Assembly: GCF_963378085.1 (NCBI RefSeq) | Contig: NZ_OY726395.1 | Location: 4,774,001 to 4,838,000 of the forward strand | Direction: 5' to 3' | Source of the DNA: Mycolicibacterium sp. MU0050 | Lineage (GTDB): Bacteria; Actinomycetota; Actinomycetes; Mycobacteriales; Mycobacteriaceae | DNA length: 64,000 nt | Shown here: positions 8,484 through 16,842 of the stretch, piece after piece | How the letters are laid out: each line of letters opens with the position of its first letter | Position numbering within the stretch: position 1 is the first letter of the stretch | Translations under genes and position numbers: made by a program | The notes under the pieces: generated by a model | Seen by the model: only the letters and a program-made list of their open reading frames with translations | Databases searched by the model: none | Told to the model about the DNA's origin: nothing

Positions 8484-9236
8484 ATGCCCGACGCCATGAA
8501 GATCCATCCGGACGACGGCAACGAGGTCCACGACCTCGCGGCGTTCACCGACGCCGGCCGCATCGTCGTGACCCCGGTGGCGCAGTTTCCGTCCGAGGTG
8601 GCCCGGGTCGTCGTCGACACCTTCGCGGGAATCGTGCGCCGCGCGAAGTCCAGTCCGGCGGCCACGACCCCGGACGAGGACGGGATAGTGCGCTCGCAGA
8701 CGTTCGAGGAGGGCGACGTCTACATGGTGGAAAAGCCGTTCGACGGTTACTTCGCCGACCGCTACCTCATGGACTTCTACGACGTCGCCGAGCGCGGCAT
8801 CTGCTCCCGGATGCACTGGCACACCGGCCTGCGGTTCGTCCGGATGATGACCGGACCGGACACCCACATCCGCGTGAGCAGCCTGTCCTCGTTCCACCTC
8901 AGCGACGTCGCCGGTGTCACGCCGTTCGCCCCGGCGAGTTTCGTCGACGACCTCCCGGACAGCGCCGATACCGAAGAGGGGCCGAACCGGCTGCGGTACA
9001 ACCTGATCGTCCCGGAGAACTCGTTCGTGGATCTGCAGATCCCGCGCGGAGTGAGCCATCAGTTCAACGCCGTGGGACCGCACGCGGTCATCGATTCGGT
9101 GCATCCCGAGGAGTCGCTGGAGGTGCTCCGCGAACAGATGTCGGGTTACCGGATGATGGCGCAGACGGTGTTCCTCGCCGAGGAACTCCCGCCGGCCTCG
9201 ACGTGCCTCGCCACCGGACCGCGCCTCGGTACCTGA
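8484..9236 (+). CDS. Cupin-like protein, last gene of the Asn-synthetase-like operon
   Basis: 250 residues starting ATG at 8484 behind AGAAGAGG. Two short histidine-containing motifs, SRMHWHTGLRF (residues about 109-119) and IPRGVSHQFNA (about 186-196), with a PxG-type turn, resemble the paired metal-binding motifs of cupin or JmjC-like barrels. This suggests a metal-dependent oxygenase or isomerase, or a metal-free binding protein. It closes the five-gene operon and ends convergently with the MoxR/VWA operon. Cupin assignment is by motif only. Confidence 0.6.
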   Translation: MPDAMKIHPDDGNEVHDLAAFTDAGRIVVTPVAQFPSEVARVVVDTFAGIVRRAKSSPAATTPDEDGIVRSQTFEEGDVYMVEKPFDGYFADRYLMDFYDVAERGICSRMHWHTGLRFVRMMTGPDTHIRVSSLSSFHLSDVAGVTPFAPASFVDDLPDSADTEEGPNRLRYNLIVPENSFVDLQIPRGVSHQFNAVGPHAVIDSVHPEESLEVLREQMSGYRMMAQTVFLAEELPPASTCLATGPRLGT

Positions 9237-9302
9237 CCAGGCTGACCCCGCCCCGGCGTCGAGGCTCCCGCACCCAGCGCGGCACCGCCGGGGCGGGTTC
9301 CG

Positions 9303-10034
9303 CTAGGCCCCGTCGCGCAGGATCTGCCGCAGGCGGTCCAACGGGTCGCCGACCTCAGGGTGTAACCGCCGCAGGGTCTCGTCGTCACCGGCGCCGCCGG
9401 GCGGCACCGCTGCGCCGGCCGGCGGGGGTGTCGCAGCCGGCGGGGGTGGCGGGGGCGGCGCGGGTGCGCGCAGCTTGGCCTCCAGCCGGGGCAGCGTGTC
9501 ACGGCGCACCGCCTGCCGCTGCGGATCCGGATCGGCGTTGTCGGCAAAGCATTGCGGCGGGGCCTGTTCGGCCACCTCGCGGGCCTGTCCATAGCGTGCG
9601 GCCGCAGTCTCACCATCCCCGGCGGCCACAGCGCGATCACCACGGGTCTCCTGCACCAGCACGAGATTCACCCGCACCGGGCAATCGGCGCCTTCCGGTG
9701 TGCGCGCCAATGCCGCGGTGAAGGACCGCGCGGCTTCCTCGAGCCGGTCGTCGAGCGCCGCCCCGAGTCCGGCCGCAAAGTGTGCCTTGTGCGGTTCGAT
9801 CACGTTGAGCACGGCCATGATCCGCGCGTCCGATCCCAGCGCCTCGGAGTCCCGCTCTTCGAAGGAAGAGACCGCGGAGTGGCCCGCGAGCAGCACGGAG
9901 ACACACTTGAGCACGATCACCACCACCAGCGCCGCGACCGGCGCCGAATACACCAGTAACCGTCGCCGGGTCCGCAGCCGGGTGTCGCCGGCCTGCCACC
10001 AGGCCCGTCGGCCCTCCCACCACCTGCTCAGCAT
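9303..10034 (-). CDS. Membrane-anchored TPR-like protein of the MoxR/VWA operon
   Basis: 243 residues. An N-terminal basic stretch is followed by one membrane helix (LLVYSAPVAALVVVIVLKCV), then an alpha-helical part with TPR-like spacing (residues about 85-160) and a Pro/Gly-rich tail. TPR-containing partners are common at the end of MoxR-BatA/BatB operons, where they probably scaffold the membrane complex. It lies 10 bp after the VWA gene, last in the minus-strand operon. Family assignment rests on context and helical pattern. Confidence 0.65.
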   Translation of the reverse strand: MLSRWWEGRRAWWQAGDTRLRTRRRLLVYSAPVAALVVVIVLKCVSVLLAGHSAVSSFEERDSEALGSDARIMAVLNVIEPHKAHFAAGLGAALDDRLEEAARSFTAALARTPEGADCPVRVNLVLVQETRGDRAVAAGDGETAAARYGQAREVAEQAPPQCFADNADPDPQRQAVRRDTLPRLEAKLRAPAPPPPPPPAATPPPAGAAVPPGGAGDDETLRRLHPEVGDPLDRLRQILRDGA

Positions 10035-10044
10035 CGGCGCCGCC

Positions 10045-11004
10045 TCACCGGGTCTCCAGCTCGTCGTCGGTCGACAGCGGCCCGGGGCTACCGAGCTCGC
10101 GGCGCAGCCCGCGCAGCACCAGAAACAGCTCGGTCAGCAGCAGCAGCGTCGCCGCGGCCGCCGGCAGCCAATACAGTTCGGTGCGGTCGGCGATGCTCGC
10201 CGCGGGCGGGGCGGCCGGGCCGGTGTCGTCGCGGATCGCGTCGGCATCGAGCGGCGTACCCGCCGGCCGCGGCAGGTAGGGCACCCCCAACTGCCCGGCG
10301 ACGCCCCGCAGGGTCGCGGGCGCGCGCCCGTCCGAACCCGCTGCGGCGCCGTAGCCCAGTGCCGCCCCGCCGTCCACCGCTTGCTCGGGGAGCACGAACT
10401 CGCGTTGGGGCACTTCCGCGTCCGGAGCACCGGAGCCCAGGTAGAACACCAGGTTCGCGGCCTGGGGATACTGCTGGGCCGCGCCGATGAGCTGATACCG
10501 CAGCACCGTTCCCGCCGCGCCCGAGTTGGCGCGCGCCACGTTCTCCGGGGTGGCCGGCTGCGGGCGCACGGCATCCAGCACCGGCCGTAGGCTCCAGGTG
10601 TCGGCGGACAGCGGCCAGCGCAGGTCGGGTTCGGAGCTGAACTCGATGACGGCGAAGCGGGCCGTCGGGTAGCGGTCGAGCAGCGCGTCGAGGTCGCGGC
10701 GGGCCTGGGCCATCGGCGGCTCGCCACGATCTTCGCCTCCCATCCCCGGGGATCGGTCGAGCAGCACGAACACGTTCGGGGCATCCGCGCCGGCGGCACG
10801 GGCCGCCGCGGGCTCCTCCCCGATCGTCGGGCGCAGTGCCGCGAGAACCAGCAACAACCCCGCGGCGGTCACCCCGCACCAACGCCACACCACGGTCCTG
10901 CTGCGCCGGTGCCCTTTTCGGGGCAGCACGGCGATTCGCGCGCCGATAAAGGCGACGGTCAGCAGCGCCATGACCGCCAGGGGCAGCACCGGATGTACGG
11001 TCAT
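10045..11004 (-). CDS. VWA-domain membrane protein (BatA/BatB-like)
   Basis: 319 residues from ATG at 11004, chosen for the ATGA overlap with the upstream gene. Two N-terminal membrane segments, a von Willebrand A-like domain (from about residue 75), and a C-terminal membrane helix (LYWLPAAAATLLLLTELFLV). This is the BatA/BatB arrangement with the domain outside the membrane. The metal-site start reads VFVLLDRSPGMGG, so the canonical DxSxS is altered to DxSxG. It likely works with the upstream MoxR ATPase in envelope protein maturation or stress tolerance. Confidence 0.8.
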   Translation of the reverse strand: MTVHPVLPLAVMALLTVAFIGARIAVLPRKGHRRSRTVVWRWCGVTAAGLLLVLAALRPTIGEEPAAARAAGADAPNVFVLLDRSPGMGGEDRGEPPMAQARRDLDALLDRYPTARFAVIEFSSEPDLRWPLSADTWSLRPVLDAVRPQPATPENVARANSGAAGTVLRYQLIGAAQQYPQAANLVFYLGSGAPDAEVPQREFVLPEQAVDGGAALGYGAAAGSDGRAPATLRGVAGQLGVPYLPRPAGTPLDADAIRDDTGPAAPPAASIADRTELYWLPAAAATLLLLTELFLVLRGLRRELGSPGPLSTDDELETR

Positions 11005-11975
11005 GATCGACGCACCACCGGCCACCACGCCAACGCCAGCACGGCCAACAACGCCATCAGCAGGGGAACGTCCGGGGTCTCGACCCCGACGGTCGCACCG
11101 ACGTCGTCGACCGCGGCGGGCTCCGGCGGATGGTTTCGGATCGCGGCCAGTTGCGTTGCCACCTCGGATCCCGCGGACGCCGTCTGCCCGCCGGTGTCGC
11201 GGGCCAGGGCGTCCAGCTCGGCGCTCGGCGGTCCCGTGTACACGACGTTGACCTGGATACCCGCGGTGGTGGCCAGCTCGCGTACCTGTTCGGCGCTGAA
11301 CAGCGAAGGGGTACCGCGATTCTCGCCGAGGGTGCCCGGACCCACATAGACCAGGGATCGCCGCTGCCCGGCCGGCTCGTCGAACTCGGGAAACCCGGTC
11401 AGGCACAGCGCCAGCACATCCTCGACGGTGGCTGCGTAGTCGGCATAGCGCACCGGGGCCACGAACGCCGCCGGCGCCGCACCGGGGTCGGCGCTGTGCG
11501 CGTAGGCCGTGAACCGGGCCGCCGCATGTTGATGGTCGCGGGTCAGCGGCACCACCCGGACGTTGGCGGAGGTCAGGCCGACACGCGTGGTTCCGAAGCC
11601 ACCCACGCGTTGGGCGAAGTACTCGAGGGTCTGGGCCACCGCCGGGGTGGCCGCGGACTCGCCGACGCACACCATGATGTCTTCGGGTTGCCCCGCGGCC
11701 GAGGCACTGGCGATGTTCGGCAGCCCGGCCGGCCGCGCGGTGGTCCACAGTGCGGCGGTGAATCCCACTGCGAGCAGGAAGATCACGACGATCACCGAGA
11801 GCATCCGACGGCGCAACGCCCGCACGTACTCCGGCAGCCGGGTCAGTCGGTCCACGTGCGCCAACGGGCGCAGTTCACGCCGGCCCGCACGGTCCGGGCT
11901 GAGCATGGCCGCCCCAATACAGCCCGCCAGCAGCGCCATCCCGGCGATCACGACGCCCCACCACATCAGGTCCAC
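11001..11975 (-). CDS. Second VWA-like membrane protein
   Basis: 324 residues with N-terminal membrane segments (residues about 5-25 and 60-80), a globular extracytoplasmic region and a C-terminal membrane helix ending in basic residues. The fold pattern matches BatA/BatB proteins. Where the MIDAS Asp is expected the sequence reads DIMVCVGESAATP, so metal binding is probably lost. It overlaps both operon neighbours. Likely a structural subunit of the same MoxR-associated complex. Confidence 0.7.
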   Translation of the reverse strand: MDLMWWGVVIAGMALLAGCIGAAMLSPDRAGRRELRPLAHVDRLTRLPEYVRALRRRMLSVIVVIFLLAVGFTAALWTTARPAGLPNIASASAAGQPEDIMVCVGESAATPAVAQTLEYFAQRVGGFGTTRVGLTSANVRVVPLTRDHQHAAARFTAYAHSADPGAAPAAFVAPVRYADYAATVEDVLALCLTGFPEFDEPAGQRRSLVYVGPGTLGENRGTPSLFSAEQVRELATTAGIQVNVVYTGPPSAELDALARDTGGQTASAGSEVATQLAAIRNHPPEPAAVDDVGATVGVETPDVPLLMALLAVLALAWWPVVRRS

Positions 11976-12439
11976 GTGCGGATCAGCTCCTCGGTGCTCT
12001 CGCTCACCGCGCCGACGTCCACGGTGGACCGGGCGTTGAACTGCACGTCGTTCAGGTCGATGAGAACGGGCGCCGCCGCCGACAGGTCACTCGCGGCAAC
12101 GTCGGAAAGTTGCATGTGCCGAACCCGAATCCCGGTGAGGCGGTGCAGGAATTCGCGGAGTTCCCGGCTCAACGCGGCACCGGCGGCGGGGGCGTCGAGG
12201 TCGCCGGCGCGATACCGGCGGACGATCCCGCGCACCGCGCTCACCGCGCGCCGCTTGAGCAGTTCGTTGCGCATGGCCCCGACCAACGGCACCTCGGCCA
12301 ATTTCCGACTGGGCGCGGTGAACGCGAAAACCCCGATGTACCAGGCGATCAACGCCAGGGTCAGGACCACCGCGAGCCACAGCCACCGCAGCGAGTAGGG
12401 CGACGGTCCGATGAGGTACTGCAACAGATCATCGGGCAC
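11966..12439 (-). CDS. Small membrane protein of the MoxR operon
   Basis: 157 residues with one N-terminal membrane helix (LRWLWLAVVLTLALIAWYI) followed by a soluble helical domain of about 110 residues. A short one-helix protein between DUF58 and VWA genes is typical of MoxR operons (DUF4381-like position), but I cannot confirm the family. It overlaps DUF58 upstream by 11 bp and the VWA gene downstream by 10 bp, indicating translational coupling. Confidence 0.65.
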   Translation of the reverse strand: MPDDLLQYLIGPSPYSLRWLWLAVVLTLALIAWYIGVFAFTAPSRKLAEVPLVGAMRNELLKRRAVSAVRGIVRRYRAGDLDAPAAGAALSRELREFLHRLTGIRVRHMQLSDVAASDLSAAAPVLIDLNDVQFNARSTVDVGAVSESTEELIRTWT

Positions 12440-13301
12440 GGGCCAGCACTCCGGTCATCGTGGTCAGCGCCGCCCGGATGTCGCGGCTGCCGCCCACCCG
12501 CGCGTGCGCCACCCCGCACGTGTTCAGGAACTCCGACAGCGACCGGCGTCGCTCGGCCTCGGCCTGCCGATACGCCTGCACCACAGCCGAACCGAGCACC
12601 GCGCCGCTGGGCACCCGTTGCCGGCTGCCCACGTCGTAGCCGGGCCGGTCGTCCTCGGCCGACGTCACCGCCGGCTGGTCGGCGACCATCGCCCAGAGCA
12701 CGTCGTGGTTGGCGGTCAGGGGCCGCAGCACCTCGCCGAGCTGGTCGTCGACGTCGGGTTCGTCGGAGACGACGAAGATCAGCATCGAATGCCGGTAATG
12801 GTGTGCCACCCAGTCGAGTTGGGTGACGACGTCGCTTGGTCCCGGACGATCCCCGGCGTGATCACGGAAGCGATGCAGCATGCTTTCGATGTGGGTCTCA
12901 CCGCGGCGCAGCCGGATGTCCATGCAACCGCGCGCGTCCCCGAAGACCATCCCGATCTCGTCGGAACGTTGCAGGGTGATCAGGCCCATCGCCCCGATGA
13001 GGTGCGCGGCGACCTCCCGCTTGCGTTCCCCCGACGGGGCGAGTGCGCTGAGGTTCCGGCCCGCGTCGGCGACCACCAGGATCTTGTGGTGTTTCTCGGA
13101 GACGAAGCGCTTGATCAGCGTGTGTCCCGAGCGGGCCGTCGCCTTCCAGTCGATGTCCCGCACGTCATCGCCGGGGACGTAGGGTCGCAGCTCGTCGAAT
13201 TCCAGGCTGCGGGTGTGGATCAGCGCGTAGCGTCCGCCCTCCAGGAATCCGCCGGTGTCGCGCCCGAAGTGCACCCGGGCACGGTCCAGATGGGTACCCA
13301 T
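12429..13301 (-). CDS. DUF58 protein of the MoxR operon
   Basis: 290 residues. It contains the DUF58 signature around ELRPYVPGDDVRDIDWKATA (residues about 37-56), followed by a VWA-like half beginning ILVVADAGRNLSAL, where the usual DxSxS metal motif is altered to DxGxN. DUF58 proteins sit next to MoxR ATPases almost universally and are thought to be their clients or partners. The gene begins 4 bp after moxR ends. Confidence 0.85.
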   Translation of the reverse strand: MGTHLDRARVHFGRDTGGFLEGGRYALIHTRSLEFDELRPYVPGDDVRDIDWKATARSGHTLIKRFVSEKHHKILVVADAGRNLSALAPSGERKREVAAHLIGAMGLITLQRSDEIGMVFGDARGCMDIRLRRGETHIESMLHRFRDHAGDRPGPSDVVTQLDWVAHHYRHSMLIFVVSDEPDVDDQLGEVLRPLTANHDVLWAMVADQPAVTSAEDDRPGYDVGSRQRVPSGAVLGSAVVQAYRQAEAERRRSLSEFLNTCGVAHARVGGSRDIRAALTTMTGVLARAR

Positions 13302-13305
13302 GAAC

Positions 13306-14307
13306 TCAGGGCACCGGGACTGCGCGCAGCACCGCGTCGACGATCACGTCCGAGGTGACGCGTTCGCTGGCGGCCTGGAAGCCGAGGATGAAGCGGTGCC
13401 GCAGCACGCGGTGGGCCAGGCGGGCGATGTCCTCCGGCACCACATGGTCGCGGCCGCGCAGCACGGCCATCGCGCGCGCGGTCCGGCAGAAGGCGATCGT
13501 GGCCCGGGGACTGGCCCCGTACTCGACCAGCCTGGCCAGCTGAGCCGGCAGGTGCTCGCCGGGGTTGCGGGTGACGGAGACCAGGGTGCTGGCGTAGCGG
13601 ATCAACCGCGGTGCCATGTGCACGGCGCGCGTCACCTGCTGGGCCCGCAGGATGTCCTCGACCCCGACCACGGGGGTGGCGGGCCGCTCCCGGTCGAGGA
13701 GGCCGGCGTCCATCCGCGCGATCACCTCGACCTCGTCGTCGACCGTCGGGTAGCTCACCAGTTCCTTGAGCATGAATCGGTCGGTCTGGGCCTCCGAGAG
13801 CGGATAGGTGCCTTCCTGATCCACCGGGTTCTGGGTCGCGATGACCAGGAACGGTCGCGGCATCGGGTGCTGCACGCCGGCGATCGTCGTCTGGCGTTCC
13901 TCCATTGCTTCGAGCATGGCGCTCTGGGTTTTGGCGCTGGAGCGGTTGATCTCGTCGAGCAGCACGATGTTGGCGTGCACCGGCCCGAGCTGGGTGACGA
14001 AGGAGTTGGTGGCCGCCTCGTAGATCTGGGTGCCGATGATGTCGCTGGGCAGCAGGTCCGGCGTGCACTGGATGCGCCGGAACTCGCCGTCGATCGACTC
14101 GGCGATGACCCGTGCCGCGGTGGTCTTGGCCAGGCCGGGCACGCTCTCGATCAGCAGGTGACCGCCGGCGAGCAAGGCCACCAGCATCGATTCCCGAAGG
14201 TGTGCCTGGCCCACGACCTTCGTCGCAAACGACGAGGCCACGGCGTTGACGACGCGTTGCGTCTCGGCCAGGTCGCGCTGGCCGAGTTGCATATCTGCTG
14301 CGGTCAT
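13306..14307 (-). CDS. MoxR-family AAA+ ATPase
   Basis: 333 residues. Walker A is SVPGLAKTT, Walker B is IVLLDEINR, sensor 1 lies around FLVIATQNP, followed by EAQTDRFML, all standard MoxR features. MoxR ATPases act as chaperones that activate or assemble VWA-domain partner proteins. It is the first gene of a six-gene minus-strand operon (MoxR, DUF58, one-helix protein, two VWA proteins, TPR-like protein), divergent from the STAS gene. ATG at 14307. Confidence 0.93.
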   Translation of the reverse strand: MTAADMQLGQRDLAETQRVVNAVASSFATKVVGQAHLRESMLVALLAGGHLLIESVPGLAKTTAARVIAESIDGEFRRIQCTPDLLPSDIIGTQIYEAATNSFVTQLGPVHANIVLLDEINRSSAKTQSAMLEAMEERQTTIAGVQHPMPRPFLVIATQNPVDQEGTYPLSEAQTDRFMLKELVSYPTVDDEVEVIARMDAGLLDRERPATPVVGVEDILRAQQVTRAVHMAPRLIRYASTLVSVTRNPGEHLPAQLARLVEYGASPRATIAFCRTARAMAVLRGRDHVVPEDIARLAHRVLRHRFILGFQAASERVTSDVIVDAVLRAVPVP

Positions 14308-14860
14308 GTGTCCTTCCTGAAAGCAACCCGACCCCCGCAGGGGTACCCGCCTGCGCCGATCTCACGCGAAGCGGGGTCCGGTGGGAGGCGCTCCGGGCGG
14401 GCTGAGGCCCCCGGGGCACGAGACCTCCCGGCGGCAGCGCTCGCGGCTCGTCGCGACCCCGCTGTTTCGTCCGCGCCGCGCCATCCCGGCGGACGAAAGC
14501 GCAATTTCGCGGCCGGACAGGCGCACCGCACCGGGATCCGCAAAACAGGCGTGTGACGACAACGAGATCCGTCGCGGCCGGGGTTGCCGAGCGTCTGGGT
14601 GCTCTCCGTCGGCGCACCCGGCGCCTACGGAGAAGCACCCGAACTGCGGAAATATTCCGGCGACGAAAGCCTGCCGACACGACGAAATCAGTAGTAACCT
14701 GGCGTTTGGTTGAGCTTACAGCCGTGGGTCGCAACGACTGTCCGTGCCGTGCTCGGCAAGCGAACGGCGTCGCGACCCATCCACTTGCGGCGATGAGGGG
14801 TGGCTCAAACGATGCCTCAATACATGCTCGATGACGCGACCGACGGCGCGGTGGCCTGAC
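14308..14860. other. Intergenic region between divergent moxR and STAS genes
   Basis: About 550 bp without a convincing gene. Open frames here lack ribosome sites and recognisable features. The right third (about 14640-14720) is more AT-rich, as expected for promoters. I found no strong hairpin and no SigF-type consensus. Confidence 0.5.
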
Positions 14861-15310
14861 ATGACCAGCCCCACCGGAACCATCAGGTTGTATCGGCCCG
14901 ACCCCGGCACCATTCGGGAATCCAAACGGTGTGGGCGGGCCACCTTCTCCGTGCACCCCGCGGCGGCGAACCGGTTGCGCATCGCCGCGTGCGGTGACGT
15001 CGACGCCGTGAACGGCCGCGCGCTCGGCCACTTCGTCGAGGCGCACACCGGCGCCTCCCAGCAACTGATCCTCGACCTGCGGGCCGTGGACTTCTTCGGA
15101 ACCCAGGGGTTCACCGCGCTGTATTACATCAGCGTGCAGTGCACCCGGCGCGACATCGACTGGATGCTCCTCGGCAGTCCACCGGTGCACCGCCTGCTGC
15201 GCATCTGCGACACCAGCGGCGAACTCCCGTTGTGCTCGGATCTCGAACTCGCGCTCAAGCGGCTGGACCAGGTCGCCCAATACCGTCGGCGCATCGCCTC
15301 CGCCGGCTGA
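14861..15310 (+). CDS. STAS-domain protein (anti-anti-sigma factor type)
   Basis: 149 residues from ATG at 14861; upstream in-frame starts add low-complexity sequence. The body follows the STAS pattern: LRIAACGDVDAVNGRALGHF, then LILDLRAVDFFGTQGFTALY, where the Ser/Thr normally phosphorylated in SpoIIAA-type proteins is Thr in GTQG. These bind anti-sigma kinases and free SigB/SigF-family factors. Its place at the head of a block of SigF-like promoters fits such a role. The partner kinase is not in the window. Confidence 0.8.
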   Translation: MTSPTGTIRLYRPDPGTIRESKRCGRATFSVHPAAANRLRIAACGDVDAVNGRALGHFVEAHTGASQQLILDLRAVDFFGTQGFTALYYISVQCTRRDIDWMLLGSPPVHRLLRICDTSGELPLCSDLELALKRLDQVAQYRRRIASAG

Positions 15311-15333
15311 CCGGGGCGGCGTCGGAACCGCGC

Positions 15334-15359
15334 GTTACATTTCGCCGGCACCCGGGTAT
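15334..15359 (+). promoter_or_regulatory. SigF-type promoter of the flavin reductase / RibD-like pair
   Basis: GTTA (15334-15337), 16-bp spacer, GGGTAT (15354-15359), matching the mycobacterial SigF consensus GTTT-N15-17-GGGTAT except for the last -35 base. The -10 ends 38 bp before the GTG start at 15398. Confidence 0.6.
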
Positions 15360-15397
15360 CCCTGCTCGACCATGACGCATGCGAGCAAGGACCGCCG

Positions 15398-15898
15398 GTG
15401 ACCGACGACCCGGACCGCGAACCGTTCGAAAAAGTTGTTGCCGCCCTCGACTATCCGATGTTTGTCGTGACCACGCTGGCCGCCGGGCAGCGGAGCGGGT
15501 GCCTGGTCGGTTTCGCCACCCAGACGAGCATCAACCCCCCGAAGTTCCTGGTCGGTCTGTCCCGCAAGAACGCCACCTACCGGCTGGCGACCGAAGCGAG
15601 CCATCTGGCGGTGCACCTGGTGGCGCGGGAACATCTCGCACTCGCCGAGTTGTTCGGCACCGAGACCGGCGACCGCACCGACAAGTTCGCCCGATGCCAG
15701 TGGCGCGACGGTCCGGCCGGCCTGCCGATCCTCGAGGACGCTGCCGCGTGGTTCGTCGGCGAGATCGTCGAGCGCTTCGATGTCGGCGACCACGTCGGGC
15801 ACCTCCTGCAGCCCATCGCCGGGGAAGCACCCGACGGGTTGCAGGACTGGGTGACCTTCGCCGACGTGCGCGACCTCGAACCGGGCCACGACGCATGA
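15398..15898 (+). CDS. Flavin reductase-like FMN-binding protein
   Basis: 166 residues, GTG start at 15398. It has the split-barrel flavin-reductase pattern: GCLVGFATQTSINPPKFLVGL in the FMN phosphate region, then SRKNATYRLA and a conserved HLVAREHLALAELFG helix. The family either supplies reduced flavin or binds FMN/F420. It overlaps the downstream RibD-like reductase by 4 bp, so the two probably act together. Preceded by a SigF-type promoter. Confidence 0.8.
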   Translation: MTDDPDREPFEKVVAALDYPMFVVTTLAAGQRSGCLVGFATQTSINPPKFLVGLSRKNATYRLATEASHLAVHLVAREHLALAELFGTETGDRTDKFARCQWRDGPAGLPILEDAAAWFVGEIVERFDVGDHVGHLLQPIAGEAPDGLQDWVTFADVRDLEPGHDA

Positions 15899-16632
15899 CC
15901 GGCCTGGAGACCGCGCATGTCGCCGACAGCGGCGAGCTGCGCGAGTTCTACCGGGACGCGCCGGTGGGCGTGCGGGCGAACATGATCTTCAGCGCCGACG
16001 GCGGCGCGGCCTTCGGTGGCCGGGCCGGGCCGCTGTCCTGCCCTGCCGATCAGCAACTGCTGCGCGAGCTGCGCGGCTATGCCGATGTCGTTCTGGTGGG
16101 GGCGGGTACGGCCAGAGCCGAAAGCTACGGCCCGGTGCGCCTTTCCGATGTACAGCTGGCGGAGCGGCGGGCCGAGGGCCTGCCCGACCGGCCACCCATC
16201 GCCGTGGTGAGCCAGACCGGCCGTCTTCCCGAGAGCATGTTCCGCGACACCACCAACCAGCCGATCCTGATCACCAGCACCGTCGGCGCCCGACAGCACC
16301 GGCCGGACCCCCGGTGTCGCGTGCTCGTCGCCGGGCAGGACAGTGTCGACATCCCGGCGGCGCTGGCGGCCCTGGCCGAACGCGGTCTGCATCGTGTGCT
16401 GTGCGAGGGCGGACCGACGCTGCTGCACGGGATCGTCGAGGCCGACCTGCTCACCGAGATCTGCGTGACGCTGGCCCCGCGGTTGGCGGGCAGTCAGCCG
16501 GTCGGAAGTGCCGCGGCGAGTCGGCTCGCGGCCCCGACCGGTCTGCACCTGCGCCACGCCCTCGTCCACGACGGCTACCTCTTCACCCGGTACGTGCGTC
16601 CCGATCGCGCCGGTCCGCACCTGGCCTCCTGA
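15895..16632 (+). CDS. RibD C-terminal / DHFR-like pyrimidine reductase family protein
   Basis: 245 residues. A dihydrofolate-reductase-like Rossmann fold of the RibD C-terminal type: RANMIFSADGGAAF near the N-terminus, ADVVLVGAGTARAESYGP in the nucleotide-binding part, and VLCEGGPTLLHGIVEADLL near the C-terminus, the hallmark EGG turn. Stand-alone members are NADPH reductases of uncertain substrate. ATGA overlap with the flavin reductase suggests a two-protein redox unit. Confidence 0.85.
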   Translation: MTGLETAHVADSGELREFYRDAPVGVRANMIFSADGGAAFGGRAGPLSCPADQQLLRELRGYADVVLVGAGTARAESYGPVRLSDVQLAERRAEGLPDRPPIAVVSQTGRLPESMFRDTTNQPILITSTVGARQHRPDPRCRVLVAGQDSVDIPAALAALAERGLHRVLCEGGPTLLHGIVEADLLTEICVTLAPRLAGSQPVGSAAASRLAAPTGLHLRHALVHDGYLFTRYVRPDRAGPHLAS

Positions 16633-16745
16633 CCCCGCGGTCGATGCGCCGGCCACCGGCTCACGGGCGCCCCCGATTTCTCAAAGGTGGTGTCGGGGAG
16701 GACATTCAGGCCGTGCGCCCAGGCCCGAAAACCGCGAAAAAAGTA

Positions 16746-16772
16746 TTAGCACTCGCGATGCTCGAGTGCTAA
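16746..16772. promoter_or_regulatory. CIRCE element (HrcA operator)
   Basis: TTAGCACTC, nine bases, GAGTGCTAA: an exact match to the CIRCE consensus. HrcA binds it and represses heat-shock genes at normal temperature. It lies 71 bp upstream of the Hsp20 start. Confidence 0.95.
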
Positions 16773-16796
16773 TCTAGGCGGTGTAGCGCAGTAAGA

Positions 16797-16833
16797 AGCC
16801 CGCCACGGGGGCGGGCTCGAGTGTTCGAGGAGG
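16797..16833 (+). promoter_or_regulatory. Two 5'UTR hairpins of hsp20, the second touching the ribosome site
   Basis: AGCCCGCC, a 5-nt loop, GGCGGGCT (16797-16817) forms a perfect 8-bp stem. Overlapping it, CTCGA, gtgt, TCGAG (16816-16829) forms a short stem whose right arm enters the GAGGAGG ribosome site (16827-16833). The two are mutually exclusive by two bases, so an RNA switch or thermometer is conceivable. Structure seen, regulation inferred. Confidence 0.4.
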
Positions 16834-16842
16834 TGGACTGCT

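Noticed and set aside
6211..9236. Lasso-peptide or other RiPP cluster around the Asn-synthetase-like gene
   Set aside because: No precursor peptide with a leader, no transglutaminase-like leader peptidase and no transporter is present; the neighbour proteins do not fit.
13220..15280. 686-codon open frame on the minus strand over moxR and the intergenic region
   Set aside because: Composition is Arg/Pro/Gly-rich nonsense and it lies antisense or out of frame to the well-supported moxR and STAS genes; a high-GC shadow.
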